The notes under the pieces are model-generated. The model saw only the letters and a list, made by a program, of their open reading frames with translations. It searched no databases and was not told where the DNA came from. DNA of 64,000 nt from Geodermatophilus ruber. Lineage in GTDB: Bacteria; Actinomycetota; Actinomycetes; Mycobacteriales; Geodermatophilaceae. The stretch's first letter is position 1. The number at the start of each line of letters is the position of its first letter. Shown here piece after piece: positions 45,301-52,376 of the stretch. The position numbers and the translations under genes were made by a program. The stretch covers positions 186,001 through 250,000 of the forward strand of contig NZ_FOSW01000001.1 in NCBI RefSeq assembly GCF_900114385.1, written 5' to 3'.

Positions 45301-46328
45301 AGGGGCAGGACCTCCACCGCCGGGAACCGGTCGGTGAGCACGTCGGCGGCGTCGCGGATCTCCCGCTCGCCGGCGAGGAACACCAGGATGTCGCCCGGGC
45401 CCTCGGCGACCAGCTCGTCGACGGCGTCGGCGATCGCGGTGACCTGGTCGCGGTCGGGGTCGGCGTCCGGGTCGTCCGGGTCGACCACCGGCCGGTAGCG
45501 CACCTCGACCGGATAGGTGCGCCCGCTGACCTCGACGACCGGCACCTCGGCGCCGTCGACGGAGAAGTGCTTGGCGATCCGGTCGACGTCGATGGTCGCG
45601 GAGGTGATGACCAGCTTGAGGTCGGGCCGCTTCGGCAGCAGCTGGGCCAGGTAGCCGAGCAGGAAGTCGATGTTGAGGCTGCGCTCGTGCGCCTCGTCGA
45701 TGATGAGCGTGTCGTACTGCCGCAGCAGGCGGTCGCGGGCGATCTCGGCGAGCAGCACGCCGTCGGTCATGACCTTGACCAGCGTCGAGTCGCCCACCTG
45801 GTCGGTGAAGCGCACCTTCCAGCCGACGACGTCGCCCAGCGGCGTCTCCAGCTCCTCGGCGATCCGCTCGGCGACGGTGCGCGCGGCGATCCGGCGCGGC
45901 TGGGTGTGCCCGATCCGCCCGCGCACGCCCCGGCCCAGCTCGAGGGCGATCTTGGGCAGCTGGGTGGTCTTGCCGGAGCCGGTCTCGCCCGCGACGACGA
46001 CCACCTGGTGCTCGCGCAGCGCGGCGGCGATGTCCTCGCGCCGGGCGCTGACCGGCAGCTCGGCGGGGTAGCGCACCGCGGGGACGGCAGCGCGCCGGCG
46101 GGCGATCACCTCCTCGGCGGTGGCGACGTCGGCGGCGATCCGGTCCCGCTGGCGGGCCCGCGCGTCGGCGTCCCGGGTGCGACGGAGCCCGTCGAGCCGC
46201 CGGCCCAGCCGGTGCGCGTCCTCGACGGTGAGCTCCGCGAGCCGCGCGCGCAGGTCGTCGGCCGGCCCCCGCCGGTCACCGGCGGGAGCTCCGGCCGGCC
46301 GCGTGCGGAGCTGGTCGGGCGGGGTCAC
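42318..46328 (-). CDS. hrpA: ATP-dependent RNA helicase HrpA
   Basis: A 1336-residue DEAH-box helicase. Motif I GETGSGKTTQLPK is near 110, motif II IIDEAHERSLNIDFLLGYL near 209, and motif III SATID; QASARQRSGRCGRTSDGIAIRLY is motif VI. HA2 and OB domains follow, then the long DUF3418 C-terminus typical of bacterial HrpA (PDAVPLTQGLTLPLSYAFAP). GTG 46328 with AGGAG about 10 nt upstream is preferred over the longer reading into the marR promoter. HrpA remodels RNA and rescues stalled ribosomes in E. coli. Length is normal. Confidence 0.95.
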   Translation of the reverse strand: MTPPDQLRTRPAGAPAGDRRGPADDLRARLAELTVEDAHRLGRRLDGLRRTRDADARARQRDRIAADVATAEEVIARRRAAVPAVRYPAELPVSARREDIAAALREHQVVVVAGETGSGKTTQLPKIALELGRGVRGRIGHTQPRRIAARTVAERIAEELETPLGDVVGWKVRFTDQVGDSTLVKVMTDGVLLAEIARDRLLRQYDTLIIDEAHERSLNIDFLLGYLAQLLPKRPDLKLVITSATIDVDRIAKHFSVDGAEVPVVEVSGRTYPVEVRYRPVVDPDDPDADPDRDQVTAIADAVDELVAEGPGDILVFLAGEREIRDAADVLTDRFPAVEVLPLYSRLSAAEQHRVFAPHTGRRIVLATNVAETSLTVPGIRYVVDPGTARISRYSARTKVQRLPIEPISQASARQRSGRCGRTSDGIAIRLYTEEDFESRPEYTDPEILRTSLASVLLQMAALGLGEVTDFPFIDPPDRRAVADGLALLEELHALDEHGKLTDTGRALAALPLDPRLARMVVEADRRGVLEEVLVIAAGLTIQDPRERPAEHQQAADQMHARFADEHSDFLALLNLWRYLTEQQDALSGNQFRRTVKREFLHYLRIREWQDLHGQLRGTARRLGMSLGEPAAEPDERGIHAALLAGLLSHVGLQAEPPKGHSGHNGSSRRGSREYLGARNARFVIAPGTPLAKKPPRWVVAAELVETSRLFARTVARVDPEVVEQLADHLVKRQYSEPRWDAKRGSVVATERVTLYGLPLVVGRRVQYGSIDPVVSRELFIRHALVQGEWTTHHRFWHDNQQAIQRVAELEERARRRDIRVDDETLFELYDARLPAEVVSTRHFDRWWKSARRETPGLLTLTPEMLTNAATAGQVRAEDFPDAVPLTQGLTLPLSYAFAPGTAQDGVTVDVPLAVLDTVVERTSGESLAFTVPGLREELVTALLRTLPKQLRRALVPIPDRVREVLPRIAPSEPLLPALERELRRSAAVVVPPEAWSPEQVPDHLRATFRVIDEQHRPLATGKDLQALRTQVAPQSRASLAAAASDVERTGLTEWSLGELPRTVEVRRGGHVATAYPALVDEGETVGVRVVATEVEATRLTWRGARRLLVLVAGSPARQVVKSLSPRTRLALQFNPDGEIPALVDDCVDAAADELIAAAGGPPRDEAAFAALVTAARAQLLPLTTDTVGRVEAVLTQAREVAVAIGAAPGRRVPERAVADLRRQMGGLLHRGFVAAAGRRRLPDMVRYLRAMAHRLEKLPATAVRDELWSAQVAAVTAEYEQLRRQVPATGAPDDPVARVRWMIEELRVGLFAHSIGTPRAISEQRVYKAIDALLA

Positions 46329-46436
46329 GGGGGATGTCTCCTCGTCTGGGGGCAGGGCGGGACCCGGCGTGCGGGCAGCGGGCAGCCGCTCCAGGATCCC
46401 ATCGACCCGGGCGGAACCGCGGTGAGCCAACTCACC

Positions 46437-46492
46437 TACGTGCACCCTGCAACTGGTTGCTTGCCACGAACAACCGCTTGTAGCGTGCACGT
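46437..46492. promoter_or_regulatory. Candidate MarR operators
   Basis: GCAACTGGTTGC (46449-46460) is an inverted repeat with imperfect two-base centre, and CAACCGCTTG (46471-46480) repeats the half-site inverted. Two GTGCAC palindromes flank them (46440-46445, 46485-46490). They lie just upstream of marR (46523) and between it and hrpA. Confidence 0.5.
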
Positions 46493-46522
46493 GTTCCCGC
46501 CCGCCGTCCCCCGGAGTCCCCC

Positions 46523-47047
46523 GTGCCCACTCCCCGGCCCGCATCCGGCCCCCCGGGTCCCGGCCCCGCGGGCGACCGGCCGTCCGAGCTGCGCACGCTC
46601 GGCGAGCAGCTCCCCCGGTTCATGCGCCTGGTGCACGCGCTCAAGAGCAGCCAGGCCGCGGAGAGCCGCGACCGCGCGGCGCTGGTCCTGCTCTTCCCGC
46701 TCGCCCGGCTCGGCCCCCTGCGCCAGGGCGCCCTCGCCGACCTCGTGCACGCCGACCCCTCCACGGTCAGCCGGCACGTCGCCACACTGATCGAGCGGGG
46801 CCTGGTGCAGCGGGTCGCCGACGAGACCGACGGGCGGGCCAGCCGGCTGGTCGTCACCGAGGCCGGTCACGCCGCGCTGGATCAGGTCCGCGCCGAGCGG
46901 GAGGCCCACCTCGGGCGGGTCACCGCCGACTGGACCACCGAGGAGCTCGCCACCCTCACCACGCTGTTCGGCCGCTTGCTCGACGGCGTCGCCGCCTCTC
47001 TGCCCACCGATCCCGCCGCTGCCCAACTCCCGAGAGAGACCTCATGA
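46523..47047 (+). CDS. MarR-family transcriptional regulator
   Basis: A 174-residue winged-helix repressor. LRQGALADLVHADPSTVSRH is the recognition helix area and RVADETDGRASRLVVTEAGH the wing. A Pro/Gly-rich N-terminal tail precedes it. It overlaps the efflux gene by 4 nt (ATGA), so it very probably represses its own operon in response to a drug-like ligand. Confidence 0.92.
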   Translation: MPTPRPASGPPGPGPAGDRPSELRTLGEQLPRFMRLVHALKSSQAAESRDRAALVLLFPLARLGPLRQGALADLVHADPSTVSRHVATLIERGLVQRVADETDGRASRLVVTEAGHAALDQVRAEREAHLGRVTADWTTEELATLTTLFGRLLDGVAASLPTDPAAAQLPRETS

Positions 47048-48807
47048 GCCAGAGCACCCGCACCCGCGCGGCCGAGCGGCGAGGCGCCCGCGCGGCGGCC
47101 GCCGCACCCGGCGCCGACGGCGCCTTCACCCACCGGCAGATCGTCACGATCCTGGTCGGGCTGATGGTCGCCATGTTCCTGGCCGCCCTCGACCAGACGG
47201 TCGTGGCCACCGCCATCCGGACGATCGCCGACGACCTGCAGGGCTACGACCTGCAGGCGTGGGCGACGACGGCGTTCCTGATCACCTCGACGATCGCCAC
47301 GCCGCTGTACGGCAAGCTCTCCGACATCTACGGCCGGCGGCCGTTCTACCTGTTCGCCATCGCGGTCTTCGTCGTCGGCTCGGTCCTCTGCGGCCTCGCC
47401 ACCACGATGTACCAGCTGGCCGCGTTCCGGGCGATCCAGGGGATCGGCGCCGGCGGCCTGATGTCGCTGGCCCTGGCGATCATCGGCGACATCGTGCCGC
47501 CGCGGGAGCGCTCCCGGTACCAGGGCTACTTCATGGCCGTGTTCGGCACCTCCAGCGTGCTGGGTCCGGTCATCGGCGGGTTCTTCGCCGGCCAGGACTC
47601 CCTGCTCGGGCTGGACGGCTGGCGCTGGATCTTCCTCATCAACGTCCCGCTGGGCGCCCTGGCCTTCATCGCCGTCTACCGCGTGCTGCACCTGCCGCAC
47701 GAGCGGCACGACCACCGCATCGACTGGCCCGGTGCGCTGGCCCTGATCACCTTCCTCGTGCCGCTGCTGGTCGTCGCCGAGCAGGGCCGGACCTGGGGCT
47801 GGACGTCGTCCGGCGCCGTCGTCTGCTACGTGATCGGCGCGGTCGGCTTCGTCCTGTTCATCCTGGCCGAGCGCGCCTACCGGGACGAGGCGCTGCTGCC
47901 CCTGCGGCTGTTCCGCAACCGCAGCTTCGCCGTCAGCGGCATCGGCAGCCTCGTCATGGGCGCCGGCATGTTCGGCGGCCTGCTCCTGCTGCCCCAGTAC
48001 CTGCAGATCGTGCACGGCTCCAGCGCGACCGTCGCCGGCCTGCAGATGATCCCGCTGGTGGCCGGCATCATGATCGGCGCGATGAGCTCGGGCATCGCCA
48101 TCTCGAAGACCGGCAGGTACAAGATCTTCCCGCTGGTGGGCATCGCGCTGATGACCACCGCCCTGCTCTCGATGTCCTTCGTCGTCGACGCCGACACCTC
48201 GGTGTGGACCCTGGTGCCGTTCATGGTGCTGCTGGGCCTGGGCCTGGGCTTCAACTTCCAGCCGGTGATCCTGGCGGTGCAGAACGCCGTCTCGCCACGG
48301 GAGATGGGCGTGGCCACCTCGTCGGTGACCTTCTTCCGGCAGATGGGCGGCACGATCGGCACCGCGGCCTTCCTGTCGGTCTTGTTCAGCCGGCTGCCGG
48401 TGGACATCGACACGGCCGTCGGCGACGCCGTGGCGGCCAACCCCGCGCTCGGCCCGCAGTTCCAGCAGCTCGGCGGCGCCGGCAGCGACCTGTCGGACAC
48501 CTCGTTCATCCAGGAGCTCCCCGACGCCCTGGCGCTGCCGTTCAAGGTCGGCTTCTCCAGCTCGATCGACCTGGTGTTCCTCATCGCGGCCTGCGTGGTG
48601 GCGCTCGGGTTCTTCGTGTTCCTGTTCCTCCCCCAGCTGGCGCTGAGCACCCAGTCGGGCATCCAGGCCCGCCAGGCCGCCGCGCAGACCGCGGGTGGGG
48701 ACAGTGCGGACGCCGGCGAGCAGGCCACGCAGGCGGCCGGTGCCGCGGCGCCGACGTCCACCGCGCCGCCGGTGGGCCGCCCAGGAGACGCCACGCCGTC
48801 GTCCTGA
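47044..48807 (+). CDS. DHA2-family (EmrB/QacA) multidrug efflux MFS
   Basis: A 587-residue, 14-helix drug:H+ antiporter. LDQTVVATAIRTIADDL (motif D1), GKLSDIYGRRPFYLFAI (motif A) and GSVLGPVIGG-like GTSSVLGPVIGGFFAG (motif C) are present. A large loop before the last helices (DIDTAVGDAVAANPALGPQF) and an Ala-rich cytoplasmic tail are actinobacterial traits. It is coupled to marR. Confidence 0.93.
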   Translation: MSQSTRTRAAERRGARAAAAAPGADGAFTHRQIVTILVGLMVAMFLAALDQTVVATAIRTIADDLQGYDLQAWATTAFLITSTIATPLYGKLSDIYGRRPFYLFAIAVFVVGSVLCGLATTMYQLAAFRAIQGIGAGGLMSLALAIIGDIVPPRERSRYQGYFMAVFGTSSVLGPVIGGFFAGQDSLLGLDGWRWIFLINVPLGALAFIAVYRVLHLPHERHDHRIDWPGALALITFLVPLLVVAEQGRTWGWTSSGAVVCYVIGAVGFVLFILAERAYRDEALLPLRLFRNRSFAVSGIGSLVMGAGMFGGLLLLPQYLQIVHGSSATVAGLQMIPLVAGIMIGAMSSGIAISKTGRYKIFPLVGIALMTTALLSMSFVVDADTSVWTLVPFMVLLGLGLGFNFQPVILAVQNAVSPREMGVATSSVTFFRQMGGTIGTAAFLSVLFSRLPVDIDTAVGDAVAANPALGPQFQQLGGAGSDLSDTSFIQELPDALALPFKVGFSSSIDLVFLIAACVVALGFFVFLFLPQLALSTQSGIQARQAAAQTAGGDSADAGEQATQAAGAAAPTSTAPPVGRPGDATPSS

Positions 48808-48818
48808 CCCCCCACCCC

Positions 48819-48899
48819 CTCCGCGATCGCGACGTTCCCGGGGGCGACACGCCGGCCGCACTGGCGCGTCGTTCCCGGGAACCTCACGATCGCGGGGAG
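48819..48899. repeat. 81-nt imperfect palindrome
   Basis: CTCCGCGATCGCGACGTTCC (left arm from 48819) is mirrored by GGAACCTCACGATCGCGGGG and AG at the right end (to 48899). The arms of about 30 nt each continue inward through GTCG-type sequence to a CGCCGGCCGCACTGGCG centre. It separates the efflux gene from the acyl-CoA dehydrogenase gene. It could be a terminator, but the length and even arms look like a mobile or structural repeat. Confidence 0.7.
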
Positions 48900-48925
48900 T
48901 CCCGCCATCCGGAGGTTCCCGCACC

Positions 48926-50722
48926 GTGCCGCCGTCGTCGCTGATCCTGTCCCGCCGCGACCTGGAGTTCCTCCTCCACGAGTGGCTGGACGTCGAGTCG
49001 CTGCTCGAGCGCCCGCAGTACGCCGAGCACTCCCGCGAGACGTTCGACGCGGTGCTGGAGCTGGCCGAGCGGATCGCCACCGAGCACTTCGCGCCGCACA
49101 ACCGCACGGCCGACGAGAACGAGCCCCGGATGGTCGACGGCCGGGTGGAGCTGATCCCCGAGGTCAGCCGGGCGCTGAAGGTGTTCGCCGACGCCGGGCT
49201 GATGGCCGGTGAGTTCGACGAGCAGTTCGGCGGCATGCAGCTGCCGCACGTCGTCGGCCAGGCGGTGTTCGCCTGGTTCAAGGCGGCCAACGTCGGCACG
49301 GCGGCCTACCCGTTCCTCACGATGGCCAACGCCCGCCTGCTGCTCGCCCACGGCAGCCGGGAGCAGATCGACACCTACGTCGGGCCGATGGTCGAGGGCC
49401 GCTGGTTCGGCACGATGGCGCTGTCGGAGCCGCAGGCCGGCTCCTCGCTCGCCGACATCACGACCCGGGCCGAGCGGCAGGACGACGGCACCTACCGGCT
49501 GACCGGCAACAAGATGTGGATCTCCGCCGGCGACCACGAGCTGACCGAGAACATCGTCCACCTGGTGCTCGCGAAGGTGCCCGGCGGCCCGCCGGGGGTG
49601 AAGGGCATCTCGCTGTTCGTCGTCCCGAAGTTCCTGGTGCGGGACGACGGCTCGCTCGGCGAGCGCAACGACGTCGTCCTCGCCGGGCTCAACCACAAGA
49701 TGGGCTACCGGGGGACGACGAACACCCTGCTGAACTTCGGCGAGGGCGTGCACACCCCCGGCGGGCGGGCCGGCGCGGTCGGCCACCTCGTCGGCGAGGA
49801 GCACCGCGGCCTGACCTACATGTTCCACATGATGAACGAGGCGCGGATCGGCGTCGGGATGGGCGCGACCGCACTCGGCTACACCGGGTACCTGCACGCG
49901 CTGGAGTACGCGCGCACCCGCACCCAGGGCCGCCCGCCGACCGACCGCAACCCCTCCGCCCCGCCGGTGCCGATCATCGAGCACACCGACGTCCGCCGGA
50001 TGCTGCTGGCGGCGAAGTCCTACGTGGAGGGCGGGCTCGCCCTCGGGCTGTACTGCGCGCGGCTGGTCGACGAGGAGCAGACGGCGGGGTCCGAGGCCGA
50101 CCGGGCGCGGGCACACCTGCTGCTGGAGATGCTGACGCCGATCGCGAAGGCCTGGCCCTCCCAGTGGGGCCCGGTCGCCGACGACCTGGCGATCCAGGTG
50201 CACGGCGGCTACGGCTACACCCGCGACTACCCGGTCGAGCAGTTCTACCGGGACAACCGGCTCAACCCGATCCACGAGGGCACCAACGGCATCCAGGCGC
50301 TGGACCTGCTCGGCCGCAAAGTGGTCATGCAGGACGGCGCCGGGCTGCGCCTGCTCGCCGGGACGATCGCGGCGACGACCGCCCGCGCGGCCGGGACGGA
50401 CTGGGCCGGGTTCGCGGTCGATCTCGACGCCGCCGTCGACCGGCTCACCCGGGTGACCGCGACCCTGTGGGGCGTCGGCGACCCGGCGGTGACGCTGGCC
50501 AACGCGAGCGCCTACCTGGAGGCGGCCGGGCACGTCGTGGTCGCCTGGCTGTGGCTGGAACAGGCCCTGGCGACGGCCGGGCGCACCAGCGACTTCCACG
50601 AGGGCAAGCGGGCGGCGGCCCGGTACTTCGCCCGGTACGAGCTGCCGACGGTGCACACCCGGCTGGACCTGCTGGAGTCGCTGGACCGCACCGTCCTGGA
50701 CCTGCCGGAGAGCTGGCTGTAG
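48926..50722 (+). CDS. Acyl-CoA dehydrogenase (600-aa class)
   Basis: A 598-residue flavoprotein. MALSEPQAGSSLADITTRA is the FAD-binding block, KMWISAGDHELTENIVHLVL follows, and AIQVHGGYGYTRDYPVEQFY and RDNRLNPIHEGTNGIQALDL include the catalytic region typical of long AcdA/FadE-like enzymes with a C-terminal extension. It dehydrogenates an acyl-CoA at C2-C3 and passes electrons to ETF. GTG 48926 lies 10 nt after GGAGG. The substrate is unknown. Confidence 0.93.
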   Translation: MPPSSLILSRRDLEFLLHEWLDVESLLERPQYAEHSRETFDAVLELAERIATEHFAPHNRTADENEPRMVDGRVELIPEVSRALKVFADAGLMAGEFDEQFGGMQLPHVVGQAVFAWFKAANVGTAAYPFLTMANARLLLAHGSREQIDTYVGPMVEGRWFGTMALSEPQAGSSLADITTRAERQDDGTYRLTGNKMWISAGDHELTENIVHLVLAKVPGGPPGVKGISLFVVPKFLVRDDGSLGERNDVVLAGLNHKMGYRGTTNTLLNFGEGVHTPGGRAGAVGHLVGEEHRGLTYMFHMMNEARIGVGMGATALGYTGYLHALEYARTRTQGRPPTDRNPSAPPVPIIEHTDVRRMLLAAKSYVEGGLALGLYCARLVDEEQTAGSEADRARAHLLLEMLTPIAKAWPSQWGPVADDLAIQVHGGYGYTRDYPVEQFYRDNRLNPIHEGTNGIQALDLLGRKVVMQDGAGLRLLAGTIAATTARAAGTDWAGFAVDLDAAVDRLTRVTATLWGVGDPAVTLANASAYLEAAGHVVVAWLWLEQALATAGRTSDFHEGKRAAARYFARYELPTVHTRLDLLESLDRTVLDLPESWL

Positions 50723-50727
50723 ACACG

Positions 50728-50769
50728 CCCGCGCCCCGCTGCTCCGGGGGGAACGGCGGGGCGCGCGGG
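50728..50769. terminator. Hairpin between convergent genes
   Basis: CCCGCGCCCCGC (50728-50739) pairs with GCGGGGCGCGCGGG (50756-50769) with a 2-nt bulge. It is positioned to end both the acyl-CoA dehydrogenase and the small membrane gene transcripts. Confidence 0.65.
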
Positions 50770-50787
50770 TCGGCTCGGCTTCCCGGG

Positions 50788-50952
50788 TCAGGCGGCGCGA
50801 GCGGCTCCCATCGGCTCGGCCGCGGTGGCCGACCCGCGCGCCGCGGCACGCTGCTCGCGCTCGTAGCGGGCCGTCGTGGTGGTGCCCATCACGATCACCA
50901 GTGCGGTCAGGACCAGGAACCCGATCAGGGTCACAGCCGGCCACAGCACCAT
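50788..50952 (-). CDS. Small single-pass membrane protein, 54 aa
   Basis: ATG 50952, preceded by AGGGGGA at 7 nt, encodes MVLWPAVTLIGFLVLTALVI (one membrane helix), then VMGTTTTARYEREQRAAARG and a short Ala-rich tail. The helix plus the GT-x-TAR(Y/F)E segment closely resembles the N-terminus of the 306-residue protein at 59165 (LLWPAAAVLGFLALAALVIA, LGTRSTARFEFERNR). This shared anchor suggests a real gene and a lineage-specific family. The function is unknown. Confidence 0.7.
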   Translation of the reverse strand: MVLWPAVTLIGFLVLTALVIVMGTTTTARYEREQRAAARGSATAAEPMGAARAA

Positions 50953-51209
50953 CGGTTCGTCCCCCTGCTGCTCTCGTCGGTGACCGCCGGGGCGACGACC
51001 CCTGCGGTGCCTCGTCGGGTCAGTGTTCCCCCGCCGGACAACGTCTCAATCGTCGAATGGTGAGGATCACCCGACCGAACGTGATCGACTTCACGTGCGT
51101 GGCTGCGGTGCGGGCCGGGCCGCCGACATCCCGGTCGCAGGAATGGAACCGGCTGGTCCGGGGCAGGGAGTGCCCGAGGCTCACTTCCCGCCCGACCGGA
51201 GGACGATCG
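50953..51209 (+). other. 257-bp region upstream of the YihY gene
   Basis: No ORF stands out. It carries the ribosome site of the small minus-strand gene at one end and GGAGG for the YihY gene at the other; AATCGTCGAATGGTGAGGAT around 51048-51067 may hold promoter elements, but none is convincing. Confidence 0.4.
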
Positions 51210-52259
51210 ATGGACCGCCGCAGCAGCTCGACGGCCGCCGGGGACACCCGGTTCTCCGGCAACACCGCCGGTGCCCCTGCACGCCGGGACGACCCCGCGC
51301 CCGACGACGACAAGGTCAGCGGCACCCGCGCCGACTACGCCCCGAGCGGGGCCACGGGCAAGGCCACCGCCGGCGGCACGCTGAAGCGCACCGTCACGGA
51401 GTTCAGCGAGGACAACCTCACCGACTGGGCGGCCGCGCTCACGTACTACGGCGTCCTGGCACTGTTCCCCGCCCTGATCGCACTGCTGTCCATCGTCGGC
51501 CTGCTGACCGATCCGCAGCAGCTCACCGACGCACTCACCGCCGTGGTGCCTGCGCAGGCCGCCGAGACGCTGAACCCGGTGATCGAGCAGATCGCGGGCA
51601 ACACCGGTTCGGCGGGCCTCGGCCTGATCCTCGGTCTGGCCGGCGCCGTCTGGTCGGCGTCGGGCTACGTCGGTGCGTTCACGCGGGCGGCCAACGTCGT
51701 CTACGAGACACCGGAGGGGCGCAAGATCTGGAAGCTCAAGCCTCTCCAGCTGTTGGTCACGCTCCTCGGGATCCTGTTCGCCGCCGTCATCGTCGCCATG
51801 CTCGTGCTGAGCGGCCCTGTCGTCGATGCGATCGGGCAGGCCATCGGGCTGGGCGACACCGTGCTGACCGTCTGGAACGTGGCCAAGTGGCCGGTCATGC
51901 TCGTGGTGCTGGCGCTGATGATCGCGGTCCTGTACTACGCGACCCCGAACGTGCGGCTGCGCGGGTTCAAGTGGGTCAGCCCGGGCGCCGCGGTCGCCAT
52001 CCTGGTGGCGATCGTCGCCTCGGCCGCCTTCGCCTTCTACGTGGCCAACTTCGGCAGCTACAACAAGACCTACGGGGCACTGGCCGGCGTGGTCATCTTC
52101 CTCGTCTGGTTCTGGCTGATCAACGTGGCCCTCCTCTTCGGCATCGAGCTCGACGCCGAGATCGAGCGCACCAAGGAGATGAAGGAGGGCGTGCCGCGGG
52201 CGGAGAAGGAGATCCAGCTGGACGCCCGGGCCGAGCCCAAGGACCAGCGCACCACCTGA
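51210..52259 (+). CDS. YihY/virulence factor BrkB family membrane protein
   Basis: A 349-residue membrane protein with a charged N-terminal tail and six hydrophobic segments. DNLTDWAAALTYYGVLALFP is the diagnostic opening of the YihY/BrkB fold; VWSASGYVGAFTRAANVVYE, YYATPNVRLRGFKWVSPGAA and FGSYNKTYGALAGVVIFLVW are further family blocks. Members were once called RNase BN in error. The role is unknown, perhaps transport. GGAGG lies 7 nt before the ATG. Confidence 0.92.
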   Translation: MDRRSSSTAAGDTRFSGNTAGAPARRDDPAPDDDKVSGTRADYAPSGATGKATAGGTLKRTVTEFSEDNLTDWAAALTYYGVLALFPALIALLSIVGLLTDPQQLTDALTAVVPAQAAETLNPVIEQIAGNTGSAGLGLILGLAGAVWSASGYVGAFTRAANVVYETPEGRKIWKLKPLQLLVTLLGILFAAVIVAMLVLSGPVVDAIGQAIGLGDTVLTVWNVAKWPVMLVVLALMIAVLYYATPNVRLRGFKWVSPGAAVAILVAIVASAAFAFYVANFGSYNKTYGALAGVVIFLVWFWLINVALLFGIELDAEIERTKEMKEGVPRAEKEIQLDARAEPKDQRTT

Positions 52260-52330
52260 GGCCGGTCCCGGCGACCTCGCGATCACCGGTCAGCGGCGTT
52301 CGAGCGGACAGCGGGGCGAACGCATGGTTG

Positions 52331-52346
52331 AGTGACGTGGGTCACT
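52331..52346. promoter_or_regulatory. CRP-like palindrome upstream of phaC
   Basis: AGTGACGTGGGTCACT reads GTGA-N6-TCAC with matching outer bases, the spacing of CRP/Cmr-type sites in actinobacteria. It is 31 nt before the phaC ATG, so it may overlap the promoter or 5' UTR. Another palindrome-binding repressor is possible. Confidence 0.5.
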
Positions 52347-52376
52347 TCGCGAGCCAAGCGCAGCAGGGAGGCCGGC

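Noticed and set aside
40785-46790. A 2001-codon plus-strand open frame covering MFS and hrpA regions
   Set aside because: It is antisense to hrpA and out of frame with the MFS gene; composition is Arg/Gly/Pro-rich as expected for a GC-rich shadow frame and no domain is visible.
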